Made by a program: the position numbers and the translations under genes. From positions 1-64,000 of the forward strand of contig CAXHCA010000005.1 of NCBI GenBank assembly GCA_964015035.1: a stretch of DNA of 64,000 bases, written 5' to 3'. Below the pieces are notes generated by a model, which saw only the letters and a list, made by a program, of their open reading frames with translations, was not told where the DNA came from and did not search any database. Of this stretch, positions 52,742-63,000 are shown piece by piece (the first letter of the stretch is position 1; every line of letters starts with the position of its first letter). Source of the stretch: BQJU01 sp964015035. Its GTDB lineage: Bacteria; Bacteroidota; Bacteroidia; Chitinophagales; Saprospiraceae.

Positions 52742-53332
52742 ATTATAGATTTGGAGCCCGGAATTTTGGCCTGTATTGAGCTGCCGCACCGCTGGGGCGG
52801 AAATACACATCGATATTATTGGCTACAGAGATGGCATTCCGGCTGGAACGCGATAGGGATTTGGAATGGCTGTGCTGCAACTTCGGCCTGATCCTCTGTT
52901 TACTTATTCTTCTCTGACCCCTAGCGGATGACTCTGGCCAGTGGGGCGTCAACCGCATTGCGCTGCGTAGCAGCGACACCAGACCAGATCATTCATGGAA
53001 ATCTACATAAAGTCATCATTTGTAGACATAGACAATAGCTCATTTGAGAAAGGAGGAGTAATTTTGTGCAGGGGTTAGATTTGAGTTGAGGCTGGGGAGG
53101 CGGCGAGCGTTTGTGTTTGGGAGCAGATCGCGTAAGTGGGCTGGAGGACCACCTGTAAAGGTGGGTGTCGGCTTGGCCGATACGGAGCGCAGCGAACTCA
53201 GGAAGCACGCGGCCCCGACGGAGCCATAGCGGAGAAGGGGATACGCCCAAATTTAACAGACTCCTAATGGGATTCTACACATTTTGGTTGCCGTATTTCT
53301 TACCTTTAGTCCCGAATCAAAGAGCTTACATC
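52742..53332. other. Long intergenic region with REP-like block and hairpins (591 bp)
   Basis: No gene is supported. The left part has a run of short hairpins, including CGCTGC-GTA-GCAGCG near 52963-52977 and CCACCT-GTAA-AGGTGG near 53149-53164. The block CCCGAC...GCGGAGAAGGGGATACGCCCAAATTT (about 53210-53253) is a variant of the REP-like block at 718. G+C is higher than in the surrounding genes. I find no tRNA, 6S, SRP or RNase P signature. Confidence 0.5.
53209..53253 (+). repeat. REP-like intergenic block, copy 2
   Basis: CCCGAC, a short variable part with AGCGGAGAA, then GGGGATACGCCCAAA. It shares the arrangement and end sequence of the block at 718-757. Only two loose copies are seen in the window, so the family assignment is tentative. 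Confidence 0.35.
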
Positions 53333-53764
53333 ATGATGCTACACACCTATCGATTTTATGCAGTGCTTGGCTTATTGCTGGGCCTTGGGGTTGCGTGCAG
53401 TTCGACGCAATACACACTAGATACCTTGCCGGAACGGCAACTTTACTTTGGGAGTGGAGGTGGATTTGCGGGAACGACTACCGAATATATGCTGCTGGAC
53501 AATGGGCAGTTGTTTCGGAATGATCCCAAGGGGTATACCCCGCTAGAACCCGCCAAGGCCGGGGAGGCACGTCGGGCATTTAAGCAGTTTTACAAGATGA
53601 AACTAGATACCCTGAGCTACAATGAACCGGGTAACCTGTATTACTTTATCCGGATGAAGGATGAGGGGGCAACCTACGAAATCACCTGGGGGAGCAACAA
53701 GGATTTACCCAATGACAATATTGAGACTTACTACCAGAGGCTAAATCAGATTATCAATCCGTAG
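53333..53764 (+). CDS. Small predicted lipoprotein, 143 aa
   Basis: The frame opens upstream at 53165, but ATG 53333 (or 53336) gives a lipoprotein signal: MMLHTYRFYAVLGLLLGLGVACSS with the Cys at about residue 22. The mature protein has an N-terminal beta part (QLYFGSGGGFAGTTTEYMLLDNGQLF) and a helical KAGEARRAFKQFYKMKLDTL segment, ending in a repeat of beta strands. I do not recognise a named family. It sits 33 bp upstream of the M4 metallopeptidase gene, so cotranscription is possible. Confidence 0.75.
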   Translation: MMLHTYRFYAVLGLLLGLGVACSSTQYTLDTLPERQLYFGSGGGFAGTTTEYMLLDNGQLFRNDPKGYTPLEPAKAGEARRAFKQFYKMKLDTLSYNEPGNLYYFIRMKDEGATYEITWGSNKDLPNDNIETYYQRLNQIINP

Positions 53765-53797
53765 TACCGATAAGTATACTTCAAAAATTCATCATCT

Positions 53798-56700
53798 ATG
53801 AAAAACAGTTATGTCCTTATGATTATAGTGGGTTTGTTGTTTTGCCTCAATGGGCGAGCGCAGCGAAGCAAACCGGCATTTCCCCCGAAAACGGAACCAA
53901 CCCACTTTAAAGCAGAAGATTTTGTGCCCAACCCAAGGATACTCAAGGGGGTTCCAGTGGCGGCGCGGCCACTACCGAGCACACTATCTTATCAAGGGGT
54001 AGATCTGACAACGATCCCCGGCGCGGCGGTGCCACGCATGGAAGTAGTGGCTAAAGATGACCACGGGCTACCCATCTTTATTCGCGGTAAACTGGCGGAA
54101 AAACATCGCCAACTGCCCATTGAGGAGCAGGCTTATCTCTTTTTGGAAACGGTTAGTCATTTGACGAAAGTAAAAAATGCGCGTAGCGAATGGCAGGTAA
54201 AAGAAATGCATACCGATAATGTGGGGTTTACCCATCTTCGCATGCAGCAGGTGTACAAGGGGATACCCATTTACGGTAGCGAGATCCAACTGCATGCCCG
54301 CAATGGGGTGGTACAAACCTTCAACGGCCGCTACTATGCCACGCCACAATTGGAAAACCTGACGCCGCAACTGGATGAAGAAAATGCCCGGTTGTTGGTG
54401 AATGCTGATCTGGAAAACCTGACCAATGTGCGCGAGCTGAGCGATTGGGAGAAACAATTTACGGTGGACGCACATGCTGCGCTGACCATCTATTGCGATC
54501 CAAAACAAGATGATGCACCAGTATTGGCTTGGCAAATTGAGGCCGTACCTAATTTGCTGGAACATTGGACCTATTTTGTCAATGCCGAGACGGGAGCAAT
54601 TCTCCATCAACGGAAAAACACCTGTTCCTTTAGTCCACATCATTTGTATTACCCACAAGCCGATGTCTGTGCACCGGAGGTACATTTGGAAACCCCCAAT
54701 CGGCTATCCATGGCGTCATCTTCAATGTTGCCTCCTGGCCCTACTACGGCTACGGCGTTGGATTTGAAAGGTGAAACCCGGACGATCAATGTTTATGATG
54801 ATAACGGCACCTACGTGCTGCTCGACGCAGGGCGGCAGATGTTTGATGCCTCTTCTTCGATACCGGATGATATGCGCGGGGCGATTTTGACGGTGACGGC
54901 CATGGGAACGCATCCTGCCAACAATGACTTTGGGGCAGAATATATCCTTTCGGGGAATAACCAATGGAATGTACCTGGGGCCGTGAGTGCCCATTATCAT
55001 GCCGGATTGTGTTATGAATATTACCGGCAAACGCATACGCGCAATTCTATCAATGGACAGGGCGGCAACATTGTTTCCTTTATAAATGTATCTGAAACGG
55101 ATGGCAATAATATGGACAATGCCTTTTGGAATGGCCAGGCGATGTTTTACGGGGAAGGCAATCAATATTTTGGCAGTCCGCTGCAAAAGTCATTGGATAC
55201 GGGCGGCCATGAGATGACTCACGGGGTGGTGCAAAATACCGCCAATCTGGTGTATGAAGGCCAGTCGGGCGCGCTGAATGAAAGTTTTGCCGATGTTTTT
55301 GGCGTGCTGATTGATCCGGTCAACTGGCAATTGGGCGAGGATATTGTGAATAATTCTTTTTACCCCTCCGGCGCCTTGCGTGATATGTCGAACCCGAATC
55401 AGGGAGGCACTGGCCTGAGTTCGCCCGGTTGGCAGCCAGCCCACATGAATGAGTACCAAAACTTACCCAATACCCAACAGGGTGATAATGGTGGGGTGCA
55501 CATTAATAGTGGAATTCCCAATCATGCCTTTTATCTGTATGCGAATAGTGTGGGGTTGGCCAAAGCGGGTGCGACTTATTATCGGGCGTTGAGTGAATAT
55601 TTGACCTTCAATTCTCAATTTATCGATGCGCGGTTAGCAGTGGTTCAGGCAGCAACGGACCTGTATGGCGGTAATTCTTCAGAAGTAAATGCGGCCAAAT
55701 CGGCTTTTGATCAGGTGGGAATTAATAATGGGTCGGGCACGAGTGGTCCTACCGATTTAGAAATCAATCCTGGTTCTGATTTTATTCTGGCAACAGATGC
55801 CAACCTGGATGGCCTCTACCTCTATGATTTTAATGCGGTTCCACAAATTTCTACTAGTTCCATTATTAGTCGGCCCAGTGTGTCGGATGATGGCTCTCTG
55901 ATTGTTTTTGTGGCTGATGATAATACCTTGCGGTATATGGAGTATAATCCAGGAGTGGGGGGCTATGAGGAGTTTTATTTGGAAAATAATCCGCAAACCA
56001 TCTGGCGGAATGCCGCCATTTCTAAAGATGGTAGCAAACTAGCTGCCCTGACCACAGATAACGACAATTTCATTTTCATTTTTGATTTTAATACCGGGCA
56101 GGGACTCACCTTTGAGTTGTACAATCCGACCTCCGCACAAGGGGTCTCTACCGGTGATGTACAATATGCCGATTTCATCGAATGGGATTATTCCGGCGAG
56201 CGTATCCTTTATGATGCTTATAATGTCTTGGAATCCGATTTTGGCAATACCAGTGATTACTGGGACATCGGAATGTTACGGGTTTGGGATAATGGCGCTA
56301 ACGATTTTGATGACGGTTTTATCTTCAAAATTTTTAATGGCCTGCCCGATAATACTAGTGTAGGAAACCCCACTTTTGCCAAAAACAGTCCGTTGGTCGT
56401 TGCGCTGGATTTTATCGGTGATGCACAGAGTTTTTCAGATTTTACCATTCTAGGGGTAGATTTATTGGCTGGTGATGTAGGGGAAATTTACCAAATGGAC
56501 AATTTGGGGTATCCCAATTATTCGGTCAACGATCAGCAGTTGATTTTTGATGTTGAGAATTTTAGCAATGGCAATAATCTGGAGTTCATTAACCTGAATG
56601 CGGATAAGATTACCTCCAATGGTAGTCCACAGGTCATTTTGCAAGGAGGTAAATGGGGCGTATGGTTTGCCACTGGCGAGCGTGAACTGGTGGGGACAAA

Positions 56701-56968
56701 AGATCCATCTGGATTGAATGAGCAAATGTTGGTGATGCCCAACCCGGTGAAAGATGCCGCGACTTTACGCTTTATTGCTGAACAAAATGGCCTAGCTCAG
56801 ATTGAAGTTTTTGACCTGCTGGGACAACATTTGCAGCAACAACAGGAGGTGGTGGTGCCTGGTGAAAATCAGCTTGAATTGAACTTGATGAATTTACCTG
56901 CGGGTACTTACTGGGTGCGCTTGAGTATGAATGGCGCAACGGGAACGGTGAGTGTGGTGAAGGAGTAG
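53798..56968 (+). CDS. M4-family zinc metallopeptidase (thermolysin-like) with beta-propeller-like region and T9SS domain
   Basis: A 1056-aa secreted pre-pro-protease. Signal peptide ends NGRAQ (about residue 22). A propeptide with an FTP/PepSY-like domain spans about 60-290 (THLRMQQVYKGIPIYGSEIQLH). The catalytic domain (about 320-650) has the zinc motif H471-E-M-T-H475 in TGGHEMTHGVVQ, the third ligand Glu in NESFADVFGVLID (about residue 495) and GGVHINSGIPNHAFYL. Residues about 655-965 are beta-rich with repeats resembling TolB/PQQ-type propeller blades (DGSLIVFVADDNTLRYMEY; DGSKLAALTTDND). The last ~80 residues are a type A T9SS sorting domain. It digests protein outside the cell. Confidence 0.93.
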   Translation: MKNSYVLMIIVGLLFCLNGRAQRSKPAFPPKTEPTHFKAEDFVPNPRILKGVPVAARPLPSTLSYQGVDLTTIPGAAVPRMEVVAKDDHGLPIFIRGKLAEKHRQLPIEEQAYLFLETVSHLTKVKNARSEWQVKEMHTDNVGFTHLRMQQVYKGIPIYGSEIQLHARNGVVQTFNGRYYATPQLENLTPQLDEENARLLVNADLENLTNVRELSDWEKQFTVDAHAALTIYCDPKQDDAPVLAWQIEAVPNLLEHWTYFVNAETGAILHQRKNTCSFSPHHLYYPQADVCAPEVHLETPNRLSMASSSMLPPGPTTATALDLKGETRTINVYDDNGTYVLLDAGRQMFDASSSIPDDMRGAILTVTAMGTHPANNDFGAEYILSGNNQWNVPGAVSAHYHAGLCYEYYRQTHTRNSINGQGGNIVSFINVSETDGNNMDNAFWNGQAMFYGEGNQYFGSPLQKSLDTGGHEMTHGVVQNTANLVYEGQSGALNESFADVFGVLIDPVNWQLGEDIVNNSFYPSGALRDMSNPNQGGTGLSSPGWQPAHMNEYQNLPNTQQGDNGGVHINSGIPNHAFYLYANSVGLAKAGATYYRALSEYLTFNSQFIDARLAVVQAATDLYGGNSSEVNAAKSAFDQVGINNGSGTSGPTDLEINPGSDFILATDANLDGLYLYDFNAVPQISTSSIISRPSVSDDGSLIVFVADDNTLRYMEYNPGVGGYEEFYLENNPQTIWRNAAISKDGSKLAALTTDNDNFIFIFDFNTGQGLTFELYNPTSAQGVSTGDVQYADFIEWDYSGERILYDAYNVLESDFGNTSDYWDIGMLRVWDNGANDFDDGFIFKIFNGLPDNTSVGNPTFAKNSPLVVALDFIGDAQSFSDFTILGVDLLAGDVGEIYQMDNLGYPNYSVNDQQLIFDVENFSNGNNLEFINLNADKITSNGSPQVILQGGKWGVWFATGERELVGTKDPSGLNEQMLVMPNPVKDAATLRFIAEQNGLAQIEVFDLLGQHLQQQQEVVVPGENQLELNLMNLPAGTYWVRLSMNGATGTVSVVKE

Positions 56969-57007
56969 AGAGGCGGCATGCCGAGCAACCTTAGGTGTAT
57001 GAAAAGG

Positions 57008-57027
57008 AATCGCCTATCTGGCGGTTT
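57008..57027 (+). terminator. Hairpin after the metallopeptidase gene
   Basis: AATCGCC pairs with GGCGGTT (7 bp, one G-U) around a 5-nt loop, followed by TTATTT. It lies 40 bp after the stop codon and only 7 bp before the palindromic repeat. A modest terminator. Confidence 0.5.
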
Positions 57028-57033
57028 TATTTG

Positions 57034-57205
57034 AGTGCATGTTTGGAGGTAGTCAATCAGTCCCGGTAAAACCGGGATTTTGATACCTCTTTTTGGCTGT
57101 TTTTTCGTCCGTCTCGGCTGAGCCGAGATGCACTCAAAAATGAGCCTTGCGAGAACCCAAAATCTGCAATTTTCGCGGCTAAAGCACCACCTCCAAACAA
57201 GCACT
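57034..57205 (+). repeat. Palindromic MITE-like element, copy B (172 bp)
   Basis: Second copy of the element at 49371. Starts AGTGCATGTTTGGAGGT and ends with a complement matching at 16 of 17 positions. The hairpins TCCCGGT-aaa-ACCGGGA and TCTCGGCT-g-AGCCGAGA are conserved, while the third hairpin has decayed to CTCA-aaaa-TGAG. Relative to copy A it lacks ~23 bp after AGGTAGT. It lies in the intergenic space after the metallopeptidase. Confidence 0.82.
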
Positions 57206-57432
57206 TACAATCCGGGGCACTGGCATCAAGGATTCGGAGGACGAATAGGAATATACTCCGGAGTGCGGCCTACTTGATGTTTTTATCCATTAAACTCCCG
57301 CCAAAAATCCAGTAAAATCAGTCTCTCTGGCTTTTTTTTAAAAAAAATCTCAAAAAAAGTGATTTTTCATGATGACCTTTTTGATTTCCTGCGATACAGG
57401 GGTAAATAATCAAAAATAAAAAACCATAGATC

Positions 57433-58596
57433 ATGAAAATCACGAAGCTTATTTCTTACAGCGTTTTGGTTGTAGTTATTGCCGCTTATGCCGCCTTTAG
57501 TACTGAAGAATATGGAATGGAGGATGGGTACTACGCCGAAGATGGTTATTATGAGGAATACGGCAATGACGGATATGCAGCAGAAAATTACAATAATGAA
57601 CAAGGCAGTGCCTATCAAGAGCAAAACAGCTACCAGGCTCAGCCGGTAGCCAATAGAACCTCCCGCAGTAATGGTGGTGGCCGTGTGGTTGAGCATGCCA
57701 TTAAAGATCCTAAAACCGGAATGGTTTCTTGTACGTTACCATTGCCTTCCAATTGGAAAGTAGGCTCCAATGGCATCAGCAGTCCTAACGGTTCGGTGGT
57801 GAGAGATCAGAAGGGAGCGATGTATACAGAGCAGATGCGCCGGGTAAATTCCATTGATCAGATCATTCAGCAGGATGTGATTCCCAATATTCGCCAGAAT
57901 GGCGGACAGGTGTTGGGGTCTTTTGATCTGCCGGAAGTGTCGCGTCGGGATCAGCAAAACTACGCCATGTACTGGCAAGCTATGCCTGCGCAAAATATTC
58001 ATCAGGCGAAAGCTATTGAAGCAAAGGATGCACAGGGCAATCCCAACCTGATTGTGATCCATTTCACCCTTACTCGCTCACAGTATGGCAATATGGCTTT
58101 CTATTACGGCAATGTGATGACTTCCAATGCCGCAGCCTATGAGCAGGATAAAAAAGCTCTTTTATACGGCTTGGCCAATATGAAATTGAATCCTCAGCAG
58201 GTGGCCGTACACAACAGAAATGAGCAGCAGAAATCTCAGGCAAGTTGGAGTGCCCACAACCAGAAAATGCGCGCCAATCAGGCCAATTTTGATGCCTGGA
58301 ACAAAACCCACCAGGAAACTTATAATGCCATCAACAAAGCGTCTATGGACAGCTACTGGGCCAGAAGCAATTCCTCTGACAGAATGCATGACAAAGTGGT
58401 AGACGGAATCTGGGAGCGTCAGAATGCTATTGATCCCTACAATGGCCAACAGGTAAAGGTGGATGCCGGATACAACAATTACTATATGAACAACTACAAC
58501 GAATACATTGGTACGGATGATGAATTCTACAAGCCAAATATGGATCCCAATGTAAACAACACGGAATGGAGAGCCGTCGAGGACGGTGGATATTGA
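57433..58596 (+). CDS. Exported protein with Tyr/Glu/Asp/Gly-rich N-terminal region
   Basis: 387 aa. A short N-terminal hydrophobic segment (ISYSVLVVVIAAYAAFST) is a signal peptide or anchor. Directly after it is a low-complexity stretch (about 26-60) made of EDGYY and EEYG-type units: acidic, tyrosine- and asparagine-rich. A folded domain follows (about 75-250: MVSCTLPLPSNWKVG, QMRRVNSIDQIIQQDVIP), then a polar Gln/Asn/Trp/His-rich segment (about 255-330) and an acidic end. No family is recognised. The gene has a strong terminator and stands just upstream of the sigma-CHAT operon. Confidence 0.82.
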   Translation: MKITKLISYSVLVVVIAAYAAFSTEEYGMEDGYYAEDGYYEEYGNDGYAAENYNNEQGSAYQEQNSYQAQPVANRTSRSNGGGRVVEHAIKDPKTGMVSCTLPLPSNWKVGSNGISSPNGSVVRDQKGAMYTEQMRRVNSIDQIIQQDVIPNIRQNGGQVLGSFDLPEVSRRDQQNYAMYWQAMPAQNIHQAKAIEAKDAQGNPNLIVIHFTLTRSQYGNMAFYYGNVMTSNAAAYEQDKKALLYGLANMKLNPQQVAVHNRNEQQKSQASWSAHNQKMRANQANFDAWNKTHQETYNAINKASMDSYWARSNSSDRMHDKVVDGIWERQNAIDPYNGQQVKVDAGYNNYYMNNYNEYIGTDDEFYKPNMDPNVNNTEWRAVEDGGY

Positions 58597-58610
58597 TAAA
58601 TGTAATTTCC

Positions 58611-58662
58611 CTCGCAAGGACGCTTAGAGGAAAGGCTTTTAGGCGTCTTTGCGAGTTTTTTT
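58611..58662 (+). terminator. Rho-independent terminator before the sigma-CHAT operon
   Basis: CTCGCAAGGACGC pairs with GCGTCTTTGCGAG (12 of 13 bp) around a 19-nt loop, followed by seven T. It separates the Tyr-rich protein gene from the ECF operon, so the latter needs its own promoter, found at 58740-58771. Confidence 0.9.
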
Positions 58663-58739
58663 GCTCTGGTGACTTTTACCCTTTTAGCTTGAGTGCTTGG
58701 CGGCCAATTTTTGATCTTCAATTAAGCACTGAAATCGCT

Positions 58740-58771
58740 TTTGGATATCTCACTGTGCGGGCCTATATTTG
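58740..58771 (+). promoter_or_regulatory. Bacteroidota-consensus promoter of the ECF sigma-CHAT operon
   Basis: TTTG (58740-58743), a 20-bp spacer and TATATTTG (58764-58771) match the consensus TTTG-N19/21-TAnnTTTG exactly. Transcription would begin near 58778, 36 bp before the GTG start codon of the sigma gene. It is a housekeeping-type promoter, so basal expression is expected. Confidence 0.75.
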
Positions 58772-58813
58772 AGAGGAAAGTGTGTTACACAAAAACCTCA
58801 TAAGCATTAGTCC

Positions 58814-59362
58814 GTGACCGACCAGGAAATATTTGAAGGCATCGCTCGCAAAGACAATCAGACCTTTTTATTCCTTTATCAGGAACATCAGGGCCAGATT
58901 TTGCGAATGGTGCAAAAGAACAGTGGAAATGAAGCCGACGCGCACGATATCTTTCAGGAAGGATTGGTGGCACTCTGGACGAATATTTCACGAGGTAAAT
59001 TTGTGCAAAAAGACAATGCCAAGATTTCGACTTACCTGTATACGTTGTGCCGGAACATCTGGATTAGCCGTTTGAGAAAAAGAAAAAATATACTATCGAT
59101 CGATAAGCGCCCACATCTGGAGGTAGCGGCGGAAGTGGATGAAATGGAGGCGCAATACGACCAGATTGCGATGCTGGAAAATCAATTTGCCAAACTCGGC
59201 GATGCCTGCAGGAAGATCTTGACGCTTTTTTATTATCAAAAAGCCGCCCTGAAGGAGATTGCGGAGCTTATGCAGATCACGGAGAAGACCGCCAAAAACA
59301 CCAAATATCGCTGTATGCAAAATTTGCGTACCATTTATGAAACAGAAACTCAAGGACAATGA
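58814..59362 (+). CDS. ECF-type RNA polymerase sigma factor (GTG start)
   Basis: A 182-aa group IV sigma factor, first gene of the three-gene operon. The start is GTG at 58814. Region 2 is at about 10-80 (IFEGIARKDNQTFLFLYQEHQGQIL ... DIFQEGLVALWTNI, core binding), and region 4 at about 118-175 (LGDACRKILTLFYYQKAALKEIAELMQITEKTAKNTKYRCMQNLRTIYE, helix-turn-helix). The next gene overlaps by 4 bp (ATGA), so translation is coupled. The consensus promoter upstream is described separately. It probably controls part of the local operon or a distant regulon. Confidence 0.93.
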   Translation: MTDQEIFEGIARKDNQTFLFLYQEHQGQILRMVQKNSGNEADAHDIFQEGLVALWTNISRGKFVQKDNAKISTYLYTLCRNIWISRLRKRKNILSIDKRPHLEVAAEVDEMEAQYDQIAMLENQFAKLGDACRKILTLFYYQKAALKEIAELMQITEKTAKNTKYRCMQNLRTIYETETQGQ

Positions 59363-60084
59363 AAGAGGAATTAATGGAGCGGATCGAAGCTTTCCTGGAC
59401 GGTAAAATCAGTCGGGAGGAATTGCAACGGGACGCCGATGCCTTGGGGGAAACGGATTTGCAGGAAAAAATCACATGGTTTACAAATACCCAAACGGCCA
59501 TTGAAGCGGCAGGCTTGCGCAACCAATTGCAAGATATTTTACCCAAACCTCAACATAAAGAAGCCAAGGTAGTCAGGTTTACCCGCAACCGCTGGACATG
59601 GGCTATTGCGGCTTCTCTGCTTTTACTAGTGGTGGCCTATTGGGGCGTCAACAACTTTTCCAACCCTGGCCTTTACGCCGAATATGAATACGTTGATCCG
59701 GGCTTGCCCGTGTTGATGAGCCAGTCGGACGACTACCAACTCTACGATGCATTGACTTATTATAGTGAAGGCAATTATGCGGTAGCAGAAGAAAAATTAC
59801 TACAAATTGAGGAACAATCTCCAGCGAGCGATACACTGGTTTATTATTTGGGGGCCAGTCAGCTCTACCAGGGAAAAACCACTGCTGCCGAAGGGAATTT
59901 GTCTAAGGTGGCCAATGTTGAAAATTCTAAGTTTGTACAGCGAGCAGAATGGCTCCTGATCCTGGTGGCATTAAAGGAACAGCATATGGAAAAGGCCAAA
60001 CAATTATTGCAGCAAATCCTGGCTACACCGGATCACGAATTTTTGCAACAGGCCCAAAGTTTACAAAAAGAGTTGGGGGAATGA
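59359..60084 (+). CDS. Single-pass anti-sigma-like protein with TPR-like outer domain
   Basis: 241 aa. Residues 1-79 are cytoplasmic, acidic and helical, the likely sigma-binding part. A membrane span lies at 80-97 (TWAIAASLLLLVVAYWGV), preceded by Arg-rich RFTRNR (positive inside). The outer part (98-241) is helical with TPR-like units (LYDALTYYSEGNYAVAEEKLLQIEEQS; LVYYLGASQLYQGKTTAAEGNLSKV). The ATGA overlaps on both sides (with sigma and CHAT genes) show tight coupling. I infer anti-sigma function from position, topology and size; no ZAS or canonical motif is seen. Confidence 0.8.
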   Translation: MKEELMERIEAFLDGKISREELQRDADALGETDLQEKITWFTNTQTAIEAAGLRNQLQDILPKPQHKEAKVVRFTRNRWTWAIAASLLLLVVAYWGVNNFSNPGLYAEYEYVDPGLPVLMSQSDDYQLYDALTYYSEGNYAVAEEKLLQIEEQSPASDTLVYYLGASQLYQGKTTAAEGNLSKVANVENSKFVQRAEWLLILVALKEQHMEKAKQLLQQILATPDHEFLQQAQSLQKELGE

Positions 60085-63000
60085 CGGTTGTTTTTCCACA
60101 TCAACTGGTCTTGAAGTTTTGGTCTTGTTGCCTGTGTTTACTTCTGCCTATTATTGGCTACAGCCAAAAACCGCAAGAACTACTAGAAAATGCTATCGGC
60201 TATTATAAATCGGATCAACTTGATTCGGCCCGCCATTTTTACCAACTTGCTTATCAAACAACGGATGCCGACATTCAACTGCAAGCGGTAGAAGGGTTGG
60301 TTAAAGTGGCGATACTGAAAGCGGAGTTGGGAAGAGCAGATTCCCTACTTCAAATTGGTGATGACTTGATCGAAAATAAAACGGTTGGCCCAGCCGCTAT
60401 TTGTGAATTTGAAACTGCCAGAGGGGAGTATTATCGAAGTAATTCGCAATTTGAAAAAGCACTCGCCCAACACCGGGCGGTGATTCAGAAAAGTGCCGAT
60501 CTGGAAGGAGGCGAAGTGATTCACGCTTATGCTTTGTATTATACCGGGCTTACTTTTGAGCGTTTAGGAACTTATGATTCCAGTTTGATCTATGTCAATC
60601 GGGCTTATCAAATCTTTCGGGAACAACTGGATACGACGAGTCTTGAATTTAGTGGTATCTACAACGGTCTGGGGGTGTGTCATTATCGCGCCAATCGGCT
60701 GGAAGAGGCCAAATTTTTTTACCTAAAATCTAAGGCCATTGCTGAAGAAAAACTGGGGCCGGTTTCCAGTGATTTGGCGATGTGTTTGAATAACCTTTCG
60801 TCCATATTTCGGGCGGAAGAAAATTACCAACAAGCCATTCAGTATAGCGAGCAGGCGCTAAAAATTTCGCGGGCACTCAAAGACGAAGCCAGTATCTCCA
60901 GTGCCTATTATGCCTTGGGGGTTTACCATTATTTTATGGGCGATTACGGTCGAACGAAAGATTATATGGAAGCCTGCATTGCCATTCGCGAACGGTTGTA
61001 CGATGCCAATCACTATTCTCTGATCGGACCGTATGAAGTGTTGGGGATTGCGGAAGAAGAATCGGGTAATTATCAGCAAACACTTTATTGTTTGAGGAAG
61101 GTACGGAGAAAAATCAAGGCCAATTATGGGCCGGGAAGCCTGGTGGAGGGGTTTAATTATGAAAATACGGCCATCTGTTTCAAAACGGTAAACCAATTGG
61201 ATTCAGCATTGCATTACATCCAGTTGGCCAGTCAAATTATCCCCGTGCTAGCTCCCGAAAATGACTATTCTGTCGGCGTGCACTACTTCAATTATGGCAA
61301 TATTTTGTACCTGCAGGGGAAACTGGAAAAAGCCGAACAGATGGTGGAGAAATCCATGGCCATTTATCAAGCCGTTGGGTTGGACCACACTACGGAATAT
61401 GCTCAGAATTTAACGTTGCAAGGACTAATTGCTGCGGAACAGGCTAACTGGACAAAGGCCGATCAACTGTTTCAGATGGCGTTGGAAATCGTTCGTTTAC
61501 CATCGGGTGCGTTGGAAGGCGAGGGGTATCAAATGAGACCAAATACCCTTAGTGTGTTGCACGAATATTTGCAATACTTGATCACCAAATATCAAGCTGA
61601 TGTAGCGCCAGGAGTTTTGAAACAATTTGAAAAATTTTCGGCCATTTACCTCGATCTTTCCGATGATTTTAGAAAGCAATTTCACGATCCCTATACCAAA
61701 AGTGTATTGATCAAGGATAATGCCACAGTGTACAAAAGAATCATTGGCTTTTATCAACAGTTGTATCGAAAAACCGGGCATGAAAAATACCTGAAAGCGG
61801 TCTATCAATTTTCAGAAAATGGGCGCACCTGTCTGCTACGCGATTTGCAGGATGATAAAATTAAATCCTATGCCGGAATCCCGGATTCTGTGGTGCAAAA
61901 GGAACTGGCTTTGAAAAATGAGCTGACCCGCCTGAATCAACAATTGCTAGAAAATCCGGCGTCGGACACAGTGAAGAGAGCCCTGTTTGCCAGCAAGGAG
62001 GCTTTTAATGCGCACCTAGACCAAACCTTAAAAGCTTATCCCAAATATTACGACCTGAAATTCAATTCCAAAATTCCGGATTTAGCCGCGGTTCAAGCCC
62101 AATTAGACCAAAGGGCGCTGATTGAATATCTCGAAGATGATACAGCCTATTATGCGCTGGTTATTCAGCTGGATGCCGCGGAATTACTTCATTTGGGTAA
62201 CCGACAAAAGATCAATGAAACCGTGGCGGACTGGAAGCGAGCTTTGGTGTCACAAGAGAAAAAGCAGCTCGATCAAACGGGAAGGATCTTGTATCAAAAA
62301 CTATGGCAGCCGCTGGCCGAAAAACTGTCTGGGGAGCGCGTCATCATTATTCCTTCGGGAACTTTATTTTACCTCAATTTTGAAACTTTGCCGACCGGCA
62401 ATGCAAGTGCCCCTTTTCTGATTTATGACTACAACATTTCCTATGCGCTTTCCATTAATGTGTTGTTGTCAAAAGTACCCCAAAGCAGCAAAAAAGGGTT
62501 GCTGGCAGTGGTGCCGGGTTTTGAGGATGACATTAAGCTGGCTTATCGCAATCAGCGGGACACGATAGAGCCAATTGACGACAATTTTCTCCATACCATC
62601 CGTCAACCTTGGTCATTGAAGTTGGCCAATAGTTTGAAACAAAAATTTGACAATCAGGCGTATATCGGGCTACAGGCCACGGAATCCAATCTCAAAAAGA
62701 ATATTCATAAGGGCCGTATCTTATATTTTGGCACTCACGCCATTGCCAATGCCTCGGATCCACTACGCTCCAAGCTGGTATTGGCCAAAGAGGCAGGTGC
62801 GCAAGAGGAGGATGGTTATTTGCATGCTTATGAATTGTATGGCTTGCCGCTGGAGGCGGAATTGGCGGTGCTCAATGCCTGTGAAAGTGGTCTGGGAGAA
62901 TTGCAAGAAGGCGAGGGAATGATTTCTTTGGCCTACAGCATTCACTACGCCGGTTGTCCAAGCACCGTAATGTCCTTGTGGAAAGTGGATGAAAAAGTGA

